Source: Candidatus Melainabacteria bacterium (GTDB taxonomy: Bacteria > Cyanobacteriota > Vampirovibrionia > Obscuribacterales > Obscuribacteraceae). From it: DNA of 64,000 nucleotides. The stretch covers positions 1-64,000 of the forward strand of contig DAIDIP010000012.1 of assembly GCA_027451745.1 (NCBI GenBank), read 5' to 3'. This document shows positions 34,200-43,477 of this stretch, piece by piece (position 1 is the stretch's first letter; the number at the start of each line of letters is the position of its first letter). The notes beneath the pieces were generated by a model. It worked only from the letters and a program-made list of their open reading frames with translations. It did no database searches and had not been told where the DNA came from. The position numbers were made by a program, and so were the translations under genes.

Positions 34200-35420
34200 C
34201 TATTGCCAATTCCATTGCATGCGTATGGGGGCATAAATATTGCATTTGGCGAAGGCTTCATCCAATTTGATTTTTTCGTCTGTTGCGCATGAAAGAGCTG
34301 CAACCGCTTGTTTAGGCGAGATGATTCCTTCCCTGTAAAGACTTTGAGTACGCAAAGCATTATATAAATTTGTGTCATCAATCAATTTTGCATCTAGTAA
34401 TTGTTTGCCAATACGAACCAAAGTTGTTGTTGGCTGATTGTTCTTCGCCACCTTTTCGACATCATTACGGGACACTATGCCAGCCTCTACTAATAAATCA
34501 CCTAACCTCAATTGAGGTAGAGATACTTGTGGAGGAGGCTTCAATTCTGCAATTGCCTGATAGGCAGGTATTTTTCTAATCCTTATTTGTTTCAAAGCTT
34601 CAGCAGCCTGATACGGTTTTAAATAGCTATCTATCATGTCTACCAAATTAACAGCTGCTTCTAGGATAGTAGACTCGACTATCCTAGAATGCGTAATTAG
34701 TTCTAGATAAGTCTTTTTTTCAAGAAGTTTCCGTTCTTCTATATCCTGAAAATCAGCTTCTGTAATGCAGTCGGCTAATAGAAGTAACTCTAATATTGTT
34801 AGAGAGCCGCCATTCGCATTTGTATAAGCTCCACTTTCAAATAATACTTGAATAACACTATGTCGCTTCTGTATAGCATCATGTAATAAGGCGACGGCTC
34901 TATCTTTTGGTACAAGTTCTTCTTTTGCTAAATTAGCAGCGCTAAGGACTTCTCCCAGAGTCCATCTTGTAATAAAGCGGTTTATCACTAATGTTTTACC
35001 TAAAGGCAAATTCATAGTTTGTGCTTTTTGTGCAGCCTGATTTAATTGATCAGGAGTTACTATTTTGGCGCCTAATAAAAAATCAGCTATAGGGTGTATA
35101 ACCCTGCCACTGCTAAGACGTAGATTTGAATCTTCTTTCTTCGGTAAGGCTTCTTCAAAAGCTATACCATGCTGATTTGCATGTTGGAGAACACGACTAG
35201 CTTCATCAAAAGAAATTCTTCCGGCAGCAACCATTTCTTTTGCTCTAATAGCTGGTTGCAAATTTTCTTCACTTGCAACTTTGAGCATAGTCAGAGCCCG
35301 CTCCAGAGGTATTTCCAAATGTTTGGCGCAATTAATTGCTTCAGTCAGCTCAGAATCATTTACAACATGTGCTGCTTGCAATAGTTTAGTAAATAATTCA
35401 ATTTCGTTGGTTACTGCCAT
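34200..35420 (-). CDS. Protein of MshEN-like (GspE N-terminal) repeats without an ATPase
   Basis: A 406-residue helical protein made of repeated 30-40-residue modules like the N-terminal domain of GspE/PilB ATPases. Clear copies are RLGDLLVEAGIVSRNDVEK (near residue 310), RIGKQLLDAKLIDDTNLYNA, LLGAKIVTPDQLNQAAQKAQ (near residue 130) and AAGRISFDEASRVLQHANQ. Between them lie weaker LL/ITEADF units (LLLLADCITEADFQDI). No Walker motifs or nucleotide-binding domain follow. In MshE/PilB such domains bind c-di-GMP; here that is an inference. The start is ATG at 35420, and the gene lies downstream of msrB on the same strand, with a GC-rich spacer. Confidence 0.78.
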   Translation of the reverse strand: MAVTNEIELFTKLLQAAHVVNDSELTEAINCAKHLEIPLERALTMLKVASEENLQPAIRAKEMVAAGRISFDEASRVLQHANQHGIAFEEALPKKEDSNLRLSSGRVIHPIADFLLGAKIVTPDQLNQAAQKAQTMNLPLGKTLVINRFITRWTLGEVLSAANLAKEELVPKDRAVALLHDAIQKRHSVIQVLFESGAYTNANGGSLTILELLLLADCITEADFQDIEERKLLEKKTYLELITHSRIVESTILEAAVNLVDMIDSYLKPYQAAEALKQIRIRKIPAYQAIAELKPPPQVSLPQLRLGDLLVEAGIVSRNDVEKVAKNNQPTTTLVRIGKQLLDAKLIDDTNLYNALRTQSLYREGIISPKQAVAALSCATDEKIKLDEAFAKCNIYAPIRMQWNWQ

Positions 35421-35429
35421 TGATTTCTA

Positions 35430-35515
35430 CCGCTATAAGCGCTCCACTCGCTTCCTCCTTCGCTCATTCCGCTTGTCGCCGCTTCACTGCTGACTGCTAC
35501 AACGCAGTCATTCGT
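35430..35515. repeat. GC-rich low-complexity spacer with CGCT repeats and a hairpin
   Basis: In an AT-rich surrounding, this spacer has CGCT about every 9-12 bp (six or more times). A 7-bp inverted repeat TGACTGC (35491-35497) pairs with GCAGTCA (35504-35510), loop TACAAC. It separates msrB from the MshEN-like gene. A compositionally similar spacer with a longer hairpin lies at 45812-45934. No known repeat family was recognised. Confidence 0.45.
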
Positions 35516-35521
35516 TCGCTA

Positions 35522-36058
35522 CTACTTCTTTTCTTCGAATTTGAGGGCGGCTGAGTTTATGCAGTAGCGCATATGTGTGGGGTTGGGACCATCAGGGAAA
35601 AGATGTCCTAAATGGGCGCCACAGTGTTTACAAATAACTTCTGTACGTTCCATGCCTAAACTATTATCTGTATGTGTCTCTATATTTTCTTTCTGAGCTG
35701 TATCCCAAAAACTTGGCCAACCAGTGCCTGAATCAAATTTATGAGTAGAATCGAACAATACTGCACCACAACAAACACAATTAAATACGCCTTTACCCTT
35801 CCAATCAGTATATTGACCAGTAAAGGGTCTTTCTGTACAAGACTGTCTTGTTACAGCAAATTGTTCAGGCGTAAGTTGCTTTTTCCACTCATCATTAGTT
35901 TTTTGAACTTTATTCATATCAGTACTTCCACTAGCGGTGATACTTTTATTAATTTGATTATTCGCTATCGCTCCAGTTTGAACAATGCATATGACCATAG
36001 CTGTCGACAGGATTCGTTTTATCTGTCTCAATTGCCTATTTTTCGGCATTGTTTTCAT
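35522..36058 (-). CDS. msrB: Exported peptide-methionine (R)-S-oxide reductase
   Basis: Repairs oxidised methionine (R isomer) in proteins. Structural zinc is held by two CxxC pairs ([12 protein letters not shown] and [12 protein letters not shown]). The catalytic Cys lies in [12 protein letters not shown] and the family block [10 protein letters not shown] is present. An N-terminal hydrophobic stretch ([18 protein letters not shown]) suggests export to the periplasm or membrane anchoring, unlike most cytoplasmic MsrB. The ATG at 36058 overlaps the upstream htrA gene by 23 bp; an alternative start MPKNRQLR follows three codons on. Coupling with the periplasmic protease HtrA suggests joint envelope protein repair and clean-up. 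Confidence 0.93.
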   Translation of the reverse strand: MKTMPKNRQLRQIKRILSTAMVICIVQTGAIANNQINKSITASGSTDMNKVQKTNDEWKKQLTPEQFAVTRQSCTERPFTGQYTDWKGKGVFNCVCCGAVLFDSTHKFDSGTGWPSFWDTAQKENIETHTDNSLGMERTEVICKHCGAHLGHLFPDGPNPTHMRYCINSAALKFEEKK

Positions 36059-37256
36059 TGTTAGGATAACTACCTATTTTTACATTTATGGACTTCATTA
36101 ATCCATCTCTAAAGATGAGCAATGATATTGTTTCCCCAGGCTTATGACTGCGAGTAATTGTTTGCACTTCTTTACCAGTTTTGACAGATTTGCCCTCAAC
36201 TTTCTGTATAATGTCGCCTTGTTGCAAACCCGACTTTTCTGCCGGACCATTAGGTGTCAGTCCAGCTACAACCACTCCCTTTGTGTTACTGGAAACACCT
36301 AATGAACGAGCTAGATTTTCATCCATCTCTTGCATATAAATACCCAAATAAGCCCGCTCTATACTGCCTTTTGTTAAAAGCTGGTCGGCAATATCTTTAG
36401 CTATATCAACAGGAATTGCAAAACCGATGTTTTGAGCGTCCCCTCGTATAGCAGTATTAAGTCCTATTACTTGACCGTGAATATTAAGCAACGGTCCTCC
36501 AGAATTACCTGGATTAATAGCTGCATCTGTTTGTATTAGTTCGACATTATTGTTTAAATCTCGTAAAGAACGTCCTAATGCACTAATAATGCCAAAAGTA
36601 ACTGTGTGATCTAAACCCATTGGATTGCCTATAGCAATCACCCAGTCACCTGGTCTTAAGCTTTTGCTTGTACCTAACCGAGCGACTGGTAAATCTTGAG
36701 CGTTAATTTTTACCAGTGCTAGATCAGTAAAGCTGTCACGTCCCAGTACAGTTCCTTTAAACACCCTTTTATCATTAAGAGTTACTTGAATATCGTCCGC
36801 TTGTCCCACTACATGATTGTTAGTGAGAATATAACCATCAGCTCGGTAAATTAAACCAGAGCCTGCTCCTTTTCTTTGTAGTTTATGCTGATTTGGCTCT
36901 TGCCCATTATGACCATGATTAAAATTAGGACCAAAAAAGAAATCGAAACCACCACCAAAAGGCATAAGTGGCGCAAACGGGCTATCAGCTACAGTGATGC
37001 TGCTACTAATATCTATATTAACTACACTGTCACTGGACTGCTGAGCAATATCAGCTATAGTGTTTTCAGCTAATAAAACTTTTCCAGCTCCGTTGGTCAA
37101 TAATTTGGGTTGGATTATCGCTGTTGAATTGTTTATTCCTTCAATATACTTATTGTTTCGCATAAGTACTATGTAACCGGTCAGGACAAGAATACTTATA
37201 ACGGTACCAATTAGAATACCGCCGATCCAGGGAAGGTATTTTTCTCGATTTCTCAT
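36036..37256 (-). CDS. HtrA/DegP-like serine protease
   Basis: Membrane-anchored periplasmic protease of the HtrA family. A single N-terminal helix ([20 protein letters not shown]) anchors it. The catalytic triad is His148 ([10 protein letters not shown]), Asp178 ([12 protein letters not shown]) and Ser252 ([11 protein letters not shown]). One PDZ domain follows (about 305-395, [20 protein letters not shown]), the layout of DegS/HtrA1-type enzymes in Cyanobacteria. A Gly/Phe/His-rich loop at about 100-122 is poorly conserved. The 406 residues are a typical length. The gene lies between cysK (11-bp gap) and the overlapping msrB. Confidence 0.95.
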   Translation of the reverse strand: MRNREKYLPWIGGILIGTVISILVLTGYIVLMRNNKYIEGINNSTAIIQPKLLTNGAGKVLLAENTIADIAQQSSDSVVNIDISSSITVADSPFAPLMPFGGGFDFFFGPNFNHGHNGQEPNQHKLQRKGAGSGLIYRADGYILTNNHVVGQADDIQVTLNDKRVFKGTVLGRDSFTDLALVKINAQDLPVARLGTSKSLRPGDWVIAIGNPMGLDHTVTFGIISALGRSLRDLNNNVELIQTDAAINPGNSGGPLLNIHGQVIGLNTAIRGDAQNIGFAIPVDIAKDIADQLLTKGSIERAYLGIYMQEMDENLARSLGVSSNTKGVVVAGLTPNGPAEKSGLQQGDIIQKVEGKSVKTGKEVQTITRSHKPGETISLLIFRDGLMKSINVKIGSYPNNENNAEK

Positions 37257-37267
37257 TCAACTATCCT

Positions 37268-38248
37268 TTATTTATTTGAGACAGCCAGAGCTTGTTCTTC
37301 TTCTGCTTCTTGAAATAATGATGTGGACAAATAACGTTCACCGGTGCTACAGGCAACAGTAATAATGAGCTTGTTCTGATTTTCTGGTCTTTTAGCCACC
37401 GATAAAGCAGCAAAAACATTTGCTCCGGTACTTATGCCGGCAAAAATGCCCTCTGTTTTAGCTAATAAACGAGCTGTGTCAAAAGCATCCTCATTACTGA
37501 CTTTAATTACTTCATCAATTATATTTAAGTCTAATATATCTGGAATAAAACCGGCTCCAATACCCTGTATTTTATGTGGGCCAGGTGTAAGAGGCAAACC
37601 TGCCAGCTTTTGAGAAATTACTGGGCTATCTACAGGCTCTACCGCTATTACTTTTAAGCTTGGTTTTTTACCTTTAATTACTTGTCCAACACCTGTTATT
37701 GTGCCGCCGGTGCCTACTGCTGAGATAAAAATATCGATATTTCCCTCTGTGTCTGACCATACTTCTTCGGCTGTAGTTAAGCGATGTATTTGTGGATTAG
37801 CAGGATTTTTAAACTGTTGCAGCATGTAAGCATTACTATTTTGTGCTAGATATTCTTCAGCTTTGGCTATAGCGCCCCGCATCCCATCAGCACCTGGGGT
37901 TAAGATTAGCTGCGCACCTAATGCTTTTAGTAAACGTCTTCTTTCGACAGACATTGTTTCTGGCATAGTCAATAAGAGCTTATAACCTGATGCTGCTGCT
38001 ACAAACGCTAGAGCAATACCAGTATTACCAGACGTAGGTTCCACTAATAAAGTTTTTTCTGGCGAAATTAAACCTTTTGCTTCAGCATCTTGAACCATTG
38101 CTGCACCGATACGATCTTTTACTGATCCTAAGGGATTTTGGAATTCCAATTTTAAGCCAATGGTAGCTCCCAGCCCTTGGGATAATTTGTTCAACCTCAC
38201 TATCGGAGTTTTGCCAATAACCTTAGTGATATTGGAAGCGATAGGCAT
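37268..38248 (-). CDS. cysK: Cysteine synthase A (O-acetylserine sulfhydrylase)
   Basis: PLP enzyme that makes cysteine from O-acetylserine and sulfide. The PLP lysine is Lys44 in [14 protein letters not shown]. The substrate loop is [17 protein letters not shown] and the phosphate-binding loop [11 protein letters not shown]. The 326 residues are complete. It lacks the C-terminal regulatory domain of cystathionine beta-synthase. The start ATG at 38248 begins a run of cysK-htrA-msrB. Cysteine supply beside two redox/protein-quality genes may be coincidental. Confidence 0.95.
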   Translation of the reverse strand: MPIASNITKVIGKTPIVRLNKLSQGLGATIGLKLEFQNPLGSVKDRIGAAMVQDAEAKGLISPEKTLLVEPTSGNTGIALAFVAAASGYKLLLTMPETMSVERRRLLKALGAQLILTPGADGMRGAIAKAEEYLAQNSNAYMLQQFKNPANPQIHRLTTAEEVWSDTEGNIDIFISAVGTGGTITGVGQVIKGKKPSLKVIAVEPVDSPVISQKLAGLPLTPGPHKIQGIGAGFIPDILDLNIIDEVIKVSNEDAFDTARLLAKTEGIFAGISTGANVFAALSVAKRPENQNKLIITVACSTGERYLSTSLFQEAEEEQALAVSNK

Positions 38249-38294
38249 ATAATTCTCCCGTGTTTCTATATATATTTATGAACGCAGTTGCAAA

Positions 38295-38771
38295 TTATTG
38301 TTTTTGGACTGTAAATGGATTATTGGCTTTCAGTTCTGCTAGCCTTTTTTCGCCGATTTCTTTAAAAATTTTGCCTTTTTTATAAACAGAGCTGCTGTGA
38401 TTATTCTCTGAAGACTTCATCATTTGTGCGCCCCTATTTATTAAGCTATTAGCGTGGGCGATATTTGATTTGTACTTCTTTTGCATACGTTTTTCATCGC
38501 CAGTAAAATCAGTACCATTAGGCTTAGGCGTGCCCATAGCTGTATCATTAAGTCCCGGCAATACAGCATTTGGATTACTATCTTCAGGTAGATCCTTAGA
38601 ATAATCAGTGCCGCTGCTACTTGTTCCAGATCCACTGGCGTTAGCGCCAAAATAACTATTGTTATCACTAAATGCACAAACTGTTGTACTCAATATTAGC
38701 GTTGAAGCTACTACCGAATAACTGGTTACCTTTTTAAGATTTTTGCAAATTGTTTGTAATTGAGTTTTCAT
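38295..38771 (-). CDS. Small secreted protein of unknown function
   Basis: Unrecognised protein of 158 residues with a signal peptide (TSYSVVASTLILSTTVCAFS). A Ser/Gly/Asn-rich low-complexity linker (about 30-75) precedes a charged C-terminal half with KKYKSNIAHANSLINRGAQM and GKIFKEIGEKRLAELKAN. The ATG at 38771 is preferred to a GTG three codons upstream (38780), since GAGGTGA lies about 6 bp before it. The gene is 46 bp from cysK. Only export and a helical C-terminus can be supported. Confidence 0.7.
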   Translation of the reverse strand: MKTQLQTICKNLKKVTSYSVVASTLILSTTVCAFSDNNSYFGANASGSGTSSSGTDYSKDLPEDSNPNAVLPGLNDTAMGTPKPNGTDFTGDEKRMQKKYKSNIAHANSLINRGAQMMKSSENNHSSSVYKKGKIFKEIGEKRLAELKANNPFTVQKQ

Positions 38772-38824
38772 TTTAATCACCTCAGAGCTTGGTCATAAAT
38801 AGAACAACTTAGCTTTATGCTCAT

Positions 38825-40336
38825 CTAAGTTTTGGCCGATTCGTACTTCTGTAACATAGGAGAAAACTTAGTATAATCAGTTGCTTTTTCAAAAGCATAG
38901 GCTGCTTCAAGAACTTTTCTATCAGCTAAAGGCGCTGCCATAAATTGAAGTCCTATAGGCATATTATTCTCATCAAATCCGCAAGGGATAGAAATAGCTG
39001 GTAATCCAGCTAAATCTGCAGGAATACTAGCTACATCAGCCATGTACATTTTAAGAGGATCGTCAGTGCGATCGCCAAATTTAAAAGCTGTAGTTGGCGA
39101 GGTGGGACAAATTACCAGGTCGTAAGATTTAAAAATGTCATTAAACTCTTCTGTTAGAAGTCTTCTTACTCTTTGAGCTTTTTTGTAATAAGCGTCGTAG
39201 TAGCCCGAGCTTAATACATAAGTACCAAGCATTATTCTACGTTTAGGCTCAGATCCTATAAAACTTTGTCGTGTTGATAAGTACATAGATAAAAGATCTT
39301 GAGCAGACTTATCTCTTGCACCATACTTAACACCATCGTAACGAGCTAAATTGGAACTAGCTTCAGCAGGATTAAGTATGTAATAAACTGGAAGGGCATA
39401 TTTTACTTTTGGCAAAGATACTTTATCGATTTTTGCTCCCAGTGTTTTTAAAGTTTCAATCGCCAGATCGAGGGCCTTTTGTACGCTCTTTTCATTGCCC
39501 TCGCCGCTCAATTCTTCGATTACGCCAATTTTTACATTTTTAAGATTAGTGATTTTTGGTAAATCGTTTAATAAAGCAACCATGTCACAATTTGCTGTTC
39601 TCATTTTTTGAGGAACAGAAGTTGAATCATGTGTGTCTGGTTTAGCCATTACAGCCAGAGTACGAATAGTGTCTTCAACTGTGCGAGTAAAAGGACCAAC
39701 GTGATCTAGACTAGAAGCTAAAGCAATAAGACCAAAACGAGAGACTAAACCATAAGTTGGTTTCATGCCCACAACACCGCATAATGATGCAGGTTGTCTA
39801 ACTGAACCACCAGTATCTGTGCCTAAAGCTATTGTGGCAAAGCCAGCCGCTACAGATGCTGCCGAGCCGCCTGAACTACCACCAGGAACATAATTGTGAT
39901 TCCACGGATTTGTAACTTTGGCATAAGCAGAATTTTCATTTGATGAACCCATGGCAAACTCGTCACAATTAGTTTTGCCAACGCATATTGCTCCGGCGTC
40001 AAATAATAGATTGACAGAAGTAGCATTATAGATAGGCTTAAAGCCTTCTAGAATTTTGCTGCCACAAGTTGCTGGATAAGATTCAACACAAAGCACATCT
40101 TTTACAGCTAAAGGTATGCCAGCTAAAGGCGGTAATTCTTTTTTTGCAGAAATTAACTTATCAATTTCTGTGGCTTGCTTGAGTGCTAAATCTTTAGTCA
40201 AACAAAGAAAAGCATGAGTTAAATGATCCGATTTTTCAATATAAGACAAATGTGCTTGGGCAAGTTCGGTTGCTGAAGTTTCTTTGCTTGTTAGCAACTT
40301 ATGTATTTCACTAATGCTTTTGCCTAAAAGAGTCAT
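38825..40336 (-). CDS. gatA: Aspartyl/glutamyl-tRNA(Asn/Gln) amidotransferase subunit A
   Basis: Amidase subunit of the GatCAB complex, which turns Glu-tRNA-Gln (and often Asp-tRNA-Asn) into correctly charged tRNA. The Ser-cisSer-Lys triad is visible: Lys in PLAVKDVLCV and the Ser pair in PGGSSGGSAASVAAGFATIA, followed by GTDTGGSVRQPAS. The 503 residues match the family. The ATG at 40336 is chosen; it starts 1 bp after the fabF stop, so an upstream extension in the same frame is inside fabF. gatB and gatC are not in the window. Coupling to fabF is unusual. Confidence 0.95.
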   Translation of the reverse strand: MTLLGKSISEIHKLLTSKETSATELAQAHLSYIEKSDHLTHAFLCLTKDLALKQATEIDKLISAKKELPPLAGIPLAVKDVLCVESYPATCGSKILEGFKPIYNATSVNLLFDAGAICVGKTNCDEFAMGSSNENSAYAKVTNPWNHNYVPGGSSGGSAASVAAGFATIALGTDTGGSVRQPASLCGVVGMKPTYGLVSRFGLIALASSLDHVGPFTRTVEDTIRTLAVMAKPDTHDSTSVPQKMRTANCDMVALLNDLPKITNLKNVKIGVIEELSGEGNEKSVQKALDLAIETLKTLGAKIDKVSLPKVKYALPVYYILNPAEASSNLARYDGVKYGARDKSAQDLLSMYLSTRQSFIGSEPKRRIMLGTYVLSSGYYDAYYKKAQRVRRLLTEEFNDIFKSYDLVICPTSPTTAFKFGDRTDDPLKMYMADVASIPADLAGLPAISIPCGFDENNMPIGLQFMAAPLADRKVLEAAYAFEKATDYTKFSPMLQKYESAKT

Positions 40337-40337
40337 T

Positions 40338-41591
40338 TTAGTTTTTACTGTATTTACGGAACAATAGAGCGCAATTGTGTCCACCAAAACCAAAACTATT
40401 TGATAGAGCGTAATTGATTTCTACATTCTTTCTTGCTTTGTTTGGAACATAATCTAGATCGCAATCTGGATCTGGGTTGTCCAAATTTATGGTTGGTGGA
40501 GCAATAGAGTCTTTAATTGCCATGGCACATACAGCGGCTTCTAAAGCACCAGCTGCGCCTAATAAGTGTCCAGTCATAGATTTAGTTGAACTTACCATAA
40601 GCTTCTTGGCATGTGGTCCAAAAACAGTTTTCATAGCTCTTGTTTCGGCTTTATCACCTAGCCAGGTAGAAGTGCCGTGAGCATTGACATAATTTACTTG
40701 TTCCGGCTTAGCACCAGCTTCTTCCAGGGCAAGCTTGACAGCACGAGCAGCTCCAGCTCCATCTGGTCTTGGTTGCACAATATCAAAAGCATCTGCTGTT
40801 GAACCGTAGCCAACCATTTCAGCATATATAGGTGCACCTCTTTTTAAAGCGTGGCTCAAAGACTCAAGCATTAAAATTGCAGCACCTTCACCAATAATAA
40901 AACCGTCTCTGTCTTGATCAAAAGGACGACTTGCTTTTTCTGGTTCGTCATTGCGCGTTGACAAAGTACGAGCAGAAGCAAACCCTGCCATTACTAAAGA
41001 TGTAATTGGCGCTTCGCTACCGCCAGCAAACATAACATCTACTTCGCCCCTTTGGATAAGACGATAAGCATCTCCCATAGAATGAGCAGAAGTAGCACAG
41101 GCGGTGACTGTACACAAGTTTGGACCCTGAGCATTGTGAAGCATTGAAATCCAGCCTGCAGCCATGTTGACAATCAACATCGGCACAGTCATTGGCGAGC
41201 AACGATCAGGACCTTTATTAGTTAATACACGGAATTGGTCTTCAATAGATTGGAATCCGCCAGCAGCTGATCCTGCCACTACACCGACCCTAAGGGGGTT
41301 AAGCGTGGTCATATCTAATTTGGCATCTTCAATTGCCAAATAACTAGCGGCAATAGCCAGTTGAATAAAGCGATCAGTTCGCTTTACTTGTTTTGGTTCC
41401 ATCCATTTGTTTGGATCAAAATCTGTAATTTCAGCGGCAATTTTGCTTGCCGGTTGCTGGGCTTCTGGAATACGTGTTACACGTTTTACCCCAGATTTTC
41501 CTTGAACAATACCGCGCCAAAATTCGTCTTTGCCGATCCCAACAGAGGAAACAGTACCAATTCCTGTGATTACTACACGTTCTGCTACCAT
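40338..41591 (-). CDS. fabF: 3-oxoacyl-[acyl-carrier-protein] synthase II
   Basis: Condensing enzyme for fatty-acid chain elongation. The catalytic Cys165 lies in TVTACATSAHSMGDA, and the two His in YVNAHGTSTWLGD and SMTGHLLGAAGA. SNSFGFGGHNCALLF forms the C-terminal Gly-rich block. The 417 residues are normal. It lies 82 bp downstream of acpP and upstream of gatA on the same strand, giving the order fabG, acpP, fabF, gatA. No fabD or fabH is in the window. Confidence 0.97.
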   Translation of the reverse strand: MVAERVVITGIGTVSSVGIGKDEFWRGIVQGKSGVKRVTRIPEAQQPASKIAAEITDFDPNKWMEPKQVKRTDRFIQLAIAASYLAIEDAKLDMTTLNPLRVGVVAGSAAGGFQSIEDQFRVLTNKGPDRCSPMTVPMLIVNMAAGWISMLHNAQGPNLCTVTACATSAHSMGDAYRLIQRGEVDVMFAGGSEAPITSLVMAGFASARTLSTRNDEPEKASRPFDQDRDGFIIGEGAAILMLESLSHALKRGAPIYAEMVGYGSTADAFDIVQPRPDGAGAARAVKLALEEAGAKPEQVNYVNAHGTSTWLGDKAETRAMKTVFGPHAKKLMVSSTKSMTGHLLGAAGALEAAVCAMAIKDSIAPPTINLDNPDPDCDLDYVPNKARKNVEINYALSNSFGFGGHNCALLFRKYSKN

Positions 41592-41673
41592 TGATTAAAT
41601 TGCTTCTAAATAAAACATATTCCAAGCCCCTTTAGCTGGTGCGAGCCTTTAGTTTTATTTCTATAAGTAGAGT

Positions 41674-41913
41674 CTATACGTGAGCTGATATGTATTTGAC
41701 AGCTTCGCCTACAGTTGTGATCTTTTCGGCTTCTTCATCTGGAATTTCCATACCAAACTCTTCTTCAAGTGCCATAACTAATTCCACAGTGTCCAGAGAA
41801 TCTGCACCGAGGTCTTTAGTAAAGCTTGCTTCCATCGTCACTTCATCAGCATTTACGTTGAGCTGAGCGACGGCGACCTTCTTCACTCGTTCGAAGGCTT
41901 CCTTTTCTTCCAT
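41674..41913 (-). CDS. acpP: Acyl carrier protein
   Basis: Carrier of growing fatty-acyl chains. It is acidic, helical, 79 residues, with the phosphopantetheine Ser in [20 protein letters not shown]. The C-terminus ([16 protein letters not shown]) is typical. The ATG at 41913 follows GGAGGATTAAGCGTAAT, a good ribosome-binding site. fabG lies 207 bp upstream and fabF 82 bp downstream on the same strand. The unusually long fabG-acpP gap shows no gene and may hold a promoter for the heavily used acpP. Confidence 0.98.
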   Translation of the reverse strand: MEEKEAFERVKKVAVAQLNVNADEVTMEASFTKDLGADSLDTVELVMALEEEFGMEIPDEEAEKITTVGEAVKYISAHV

Positions 41914-42120
41914 ATTACGCTTAATCCTCCCATTGTAAGAAATGCATGAAAACTTGAGCTGGCCGCTTAGAGCGAGCCACGAAAAACTAGAATATCATGC
42001 TTAACCATTTAGATTAACAGCTTCGATTGATTCGTAACTACTTTACAAATAATAGCTAAGTACATTTGTCTAATTTATTCGTACTCTGCCAATCCTTGCC
42101 CATTAAAGCGAGGCTAAGTT

Positions 42121-42900
42121 TTATGTATATAATCCGCCACTAACTTCCAATACTTGGCCAGTAACATATGAACCTGGGCCAGCAAAGAACAATACTGCCT
42201 GAGCAATGTCTTGTGGACTACCCATCCTGCCAAGAGGAATTTTCTCAACCACCTTCTTAATTTTATCTTCACCAAGTGCTTTGGTCATATCTGTATCAAT
42301 AAAACCAGGTGCTACAGCATTACTAGTGATATTGCGTGAGGCATACTCTAAAGCAACAGTTTTGGTAAAACCAATAAGTCCAGCTTTGGCAGCAGCATAA
42401 TTTACCTGACCTGCATTGCCATGAACACCAGTAGTGCTAGCAATATTTATAATGCGACCTTGTCTTTGTTTTGACATGATTTTAAGAATAGGTTGTGTAA
42501 CTTTAAAAGCTGAAGTTAAATTGGTATCAATAACTGCTTGCCAATGTTCTTCGCTCATACGCATGAATAGATCATCACGAGTAATACCTGCATTATTGAC
42601 AAGGATGTCAATACGTCCAAACTTATTCATTACTGTTTCAACCATTTGAGCAATTTGCTCATTATTAGTGACATTGCATGGTGCGGCAATAGCATCTACA
42701 CCTTGTAATTCGAATTCCTTAGCAGTTGCCATACTCAATTCGCCGTTTATATCGTTGATAACAATTTTGGCGCCAGCAGTAGCTAATACAGTGGCTATTG
42801 CTTTGCCTATACCTCTGCCAGAGCCTGTGACAACTGCGACCATACCTTTTAATAAGTCTGACTTTTCCATTCCCTTTTCCATTACATTCGTTGTGCTCAT
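42121..42900 (-). CDS. fabG: 3-oxoacyl-[acyl-carrier-protein] reductase
   Basis: NADPH-dependent short-chain dehydrogenase of fatty-acid synthesis. The cofactor motif is VVTGSGRGIGKAIA, NNAGITRDDLFMRM is the FabG block, the catalytic Ser is in IINIASTTGVHG and the Tyr-Lys pair in VNYAAAKAGLIG. The 259 residues are slightly longer than usual because of a 15-residue lead (MSTTNVMEKGMEKSD). The ATG at 42900 follows GGAGTAATA and is well placed. It starts the fabG-acpP-fabF-gatA series. Confidence 0.96.
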   Translation of the reverse strand: MSTTNVMEKGMEKSDLLKGMVAVVTGSGRGIGKAIATVLATAGAKIVINDINGELSMATAKEFELQGVDAIAAPCNVTNNEQIAQMVETVMNKFGRIDILVNNAGITRDDLFMRMSEEHWQAVIDTNLTSAFKVTQPILKIMSKQRQGRIINIASTTGVHGNAGQVNYAAAKAGLIGFTKTVALEYASRNITSNAVAPGFIDTDMTKALGEDKIKKVVEKIPLGRMGSPQDIAQAVLFFAGPGSYVTGQVLEVSGGLYT

Positions 42901-43111
42901 TATTACTCCAATCCTTCAATGCATACGCAGATCTTCGATGTCTAGTCACCAGACGGATCTATTGACTACTGATTTGCCTACTAAATAGACATTATCTCAA
43001 AGCTCAGCAGCATTATCGAATCTTGCTTTATGAAAAACCTCTCAGCATGCCGTTTTTAGCGGCTAAAGAGAAGCTAAGCGCATATGCCAAATACAGCAAT
43101 AATAAGCAATA

Positions 43112-43442
43112 CAAAAAATGCTTTAAGTTGAAAGTCTGCACATGCTCTTCACTAGACAATGATTGCATCAACAATGACCTAATATGTTCTTCGTTTTAAT
43201 CTAAACAGGTTACTTGTATTTTGTAGCAAACTGGAATTTCTTCTTCGCTACTATGGTTTTGTTTGTTTATCTTAGAAGCTAAAGGACGCAATATTACATT
43301 GGCGCTCACCATAGCTAATGTAGTAATAAATGGTACTACAAATCCTAAACCAGCCAAAGTGCCAACAGCTGCTGAGCACCATAATGTTGCTGAAACCTCT
43401 AACATTGAGTTCTTCTCTAAGTATAACGCCAGCACCTAGCGC
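43112..43442 (-). pseudogene. mgtC/sapB family relic
   Basis: A decayed member of the MgtC/SapB membrane family. On the minus strand, LGAGVILREELNVRG (about 43442-43396), the usual Gly-rich block, is followed in another frame by SATLWCSAAVGTLAGLGFVV, the next MgtC block, so a one-base frameshift separates them. The latter frame runs to a stop (43196-43198) after YKIQVTCLD. The same frame continues beyond the stop as NEEHIRSLLMQSLSSEEHVQ, which fits the C-terminal ACT-like domain. The N-terminal half is missing: the TPR gene starts immediately beyond. Only the 79-codon open frame (43196-43435) would otherwise be taken for a gene. Confidence 0.75.
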
Positions 43443-43477
43443 TTTATGCTGAATTTCGATTAAAATGATCTACCATT

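Noticed and set aside
43196-43435. 79-residue membrane protein as an intact gene
   Set aside because: It starts inside MgtC similarity, with the preceding MgtC block in another frame and the following part beyond its stop; it is a relic.
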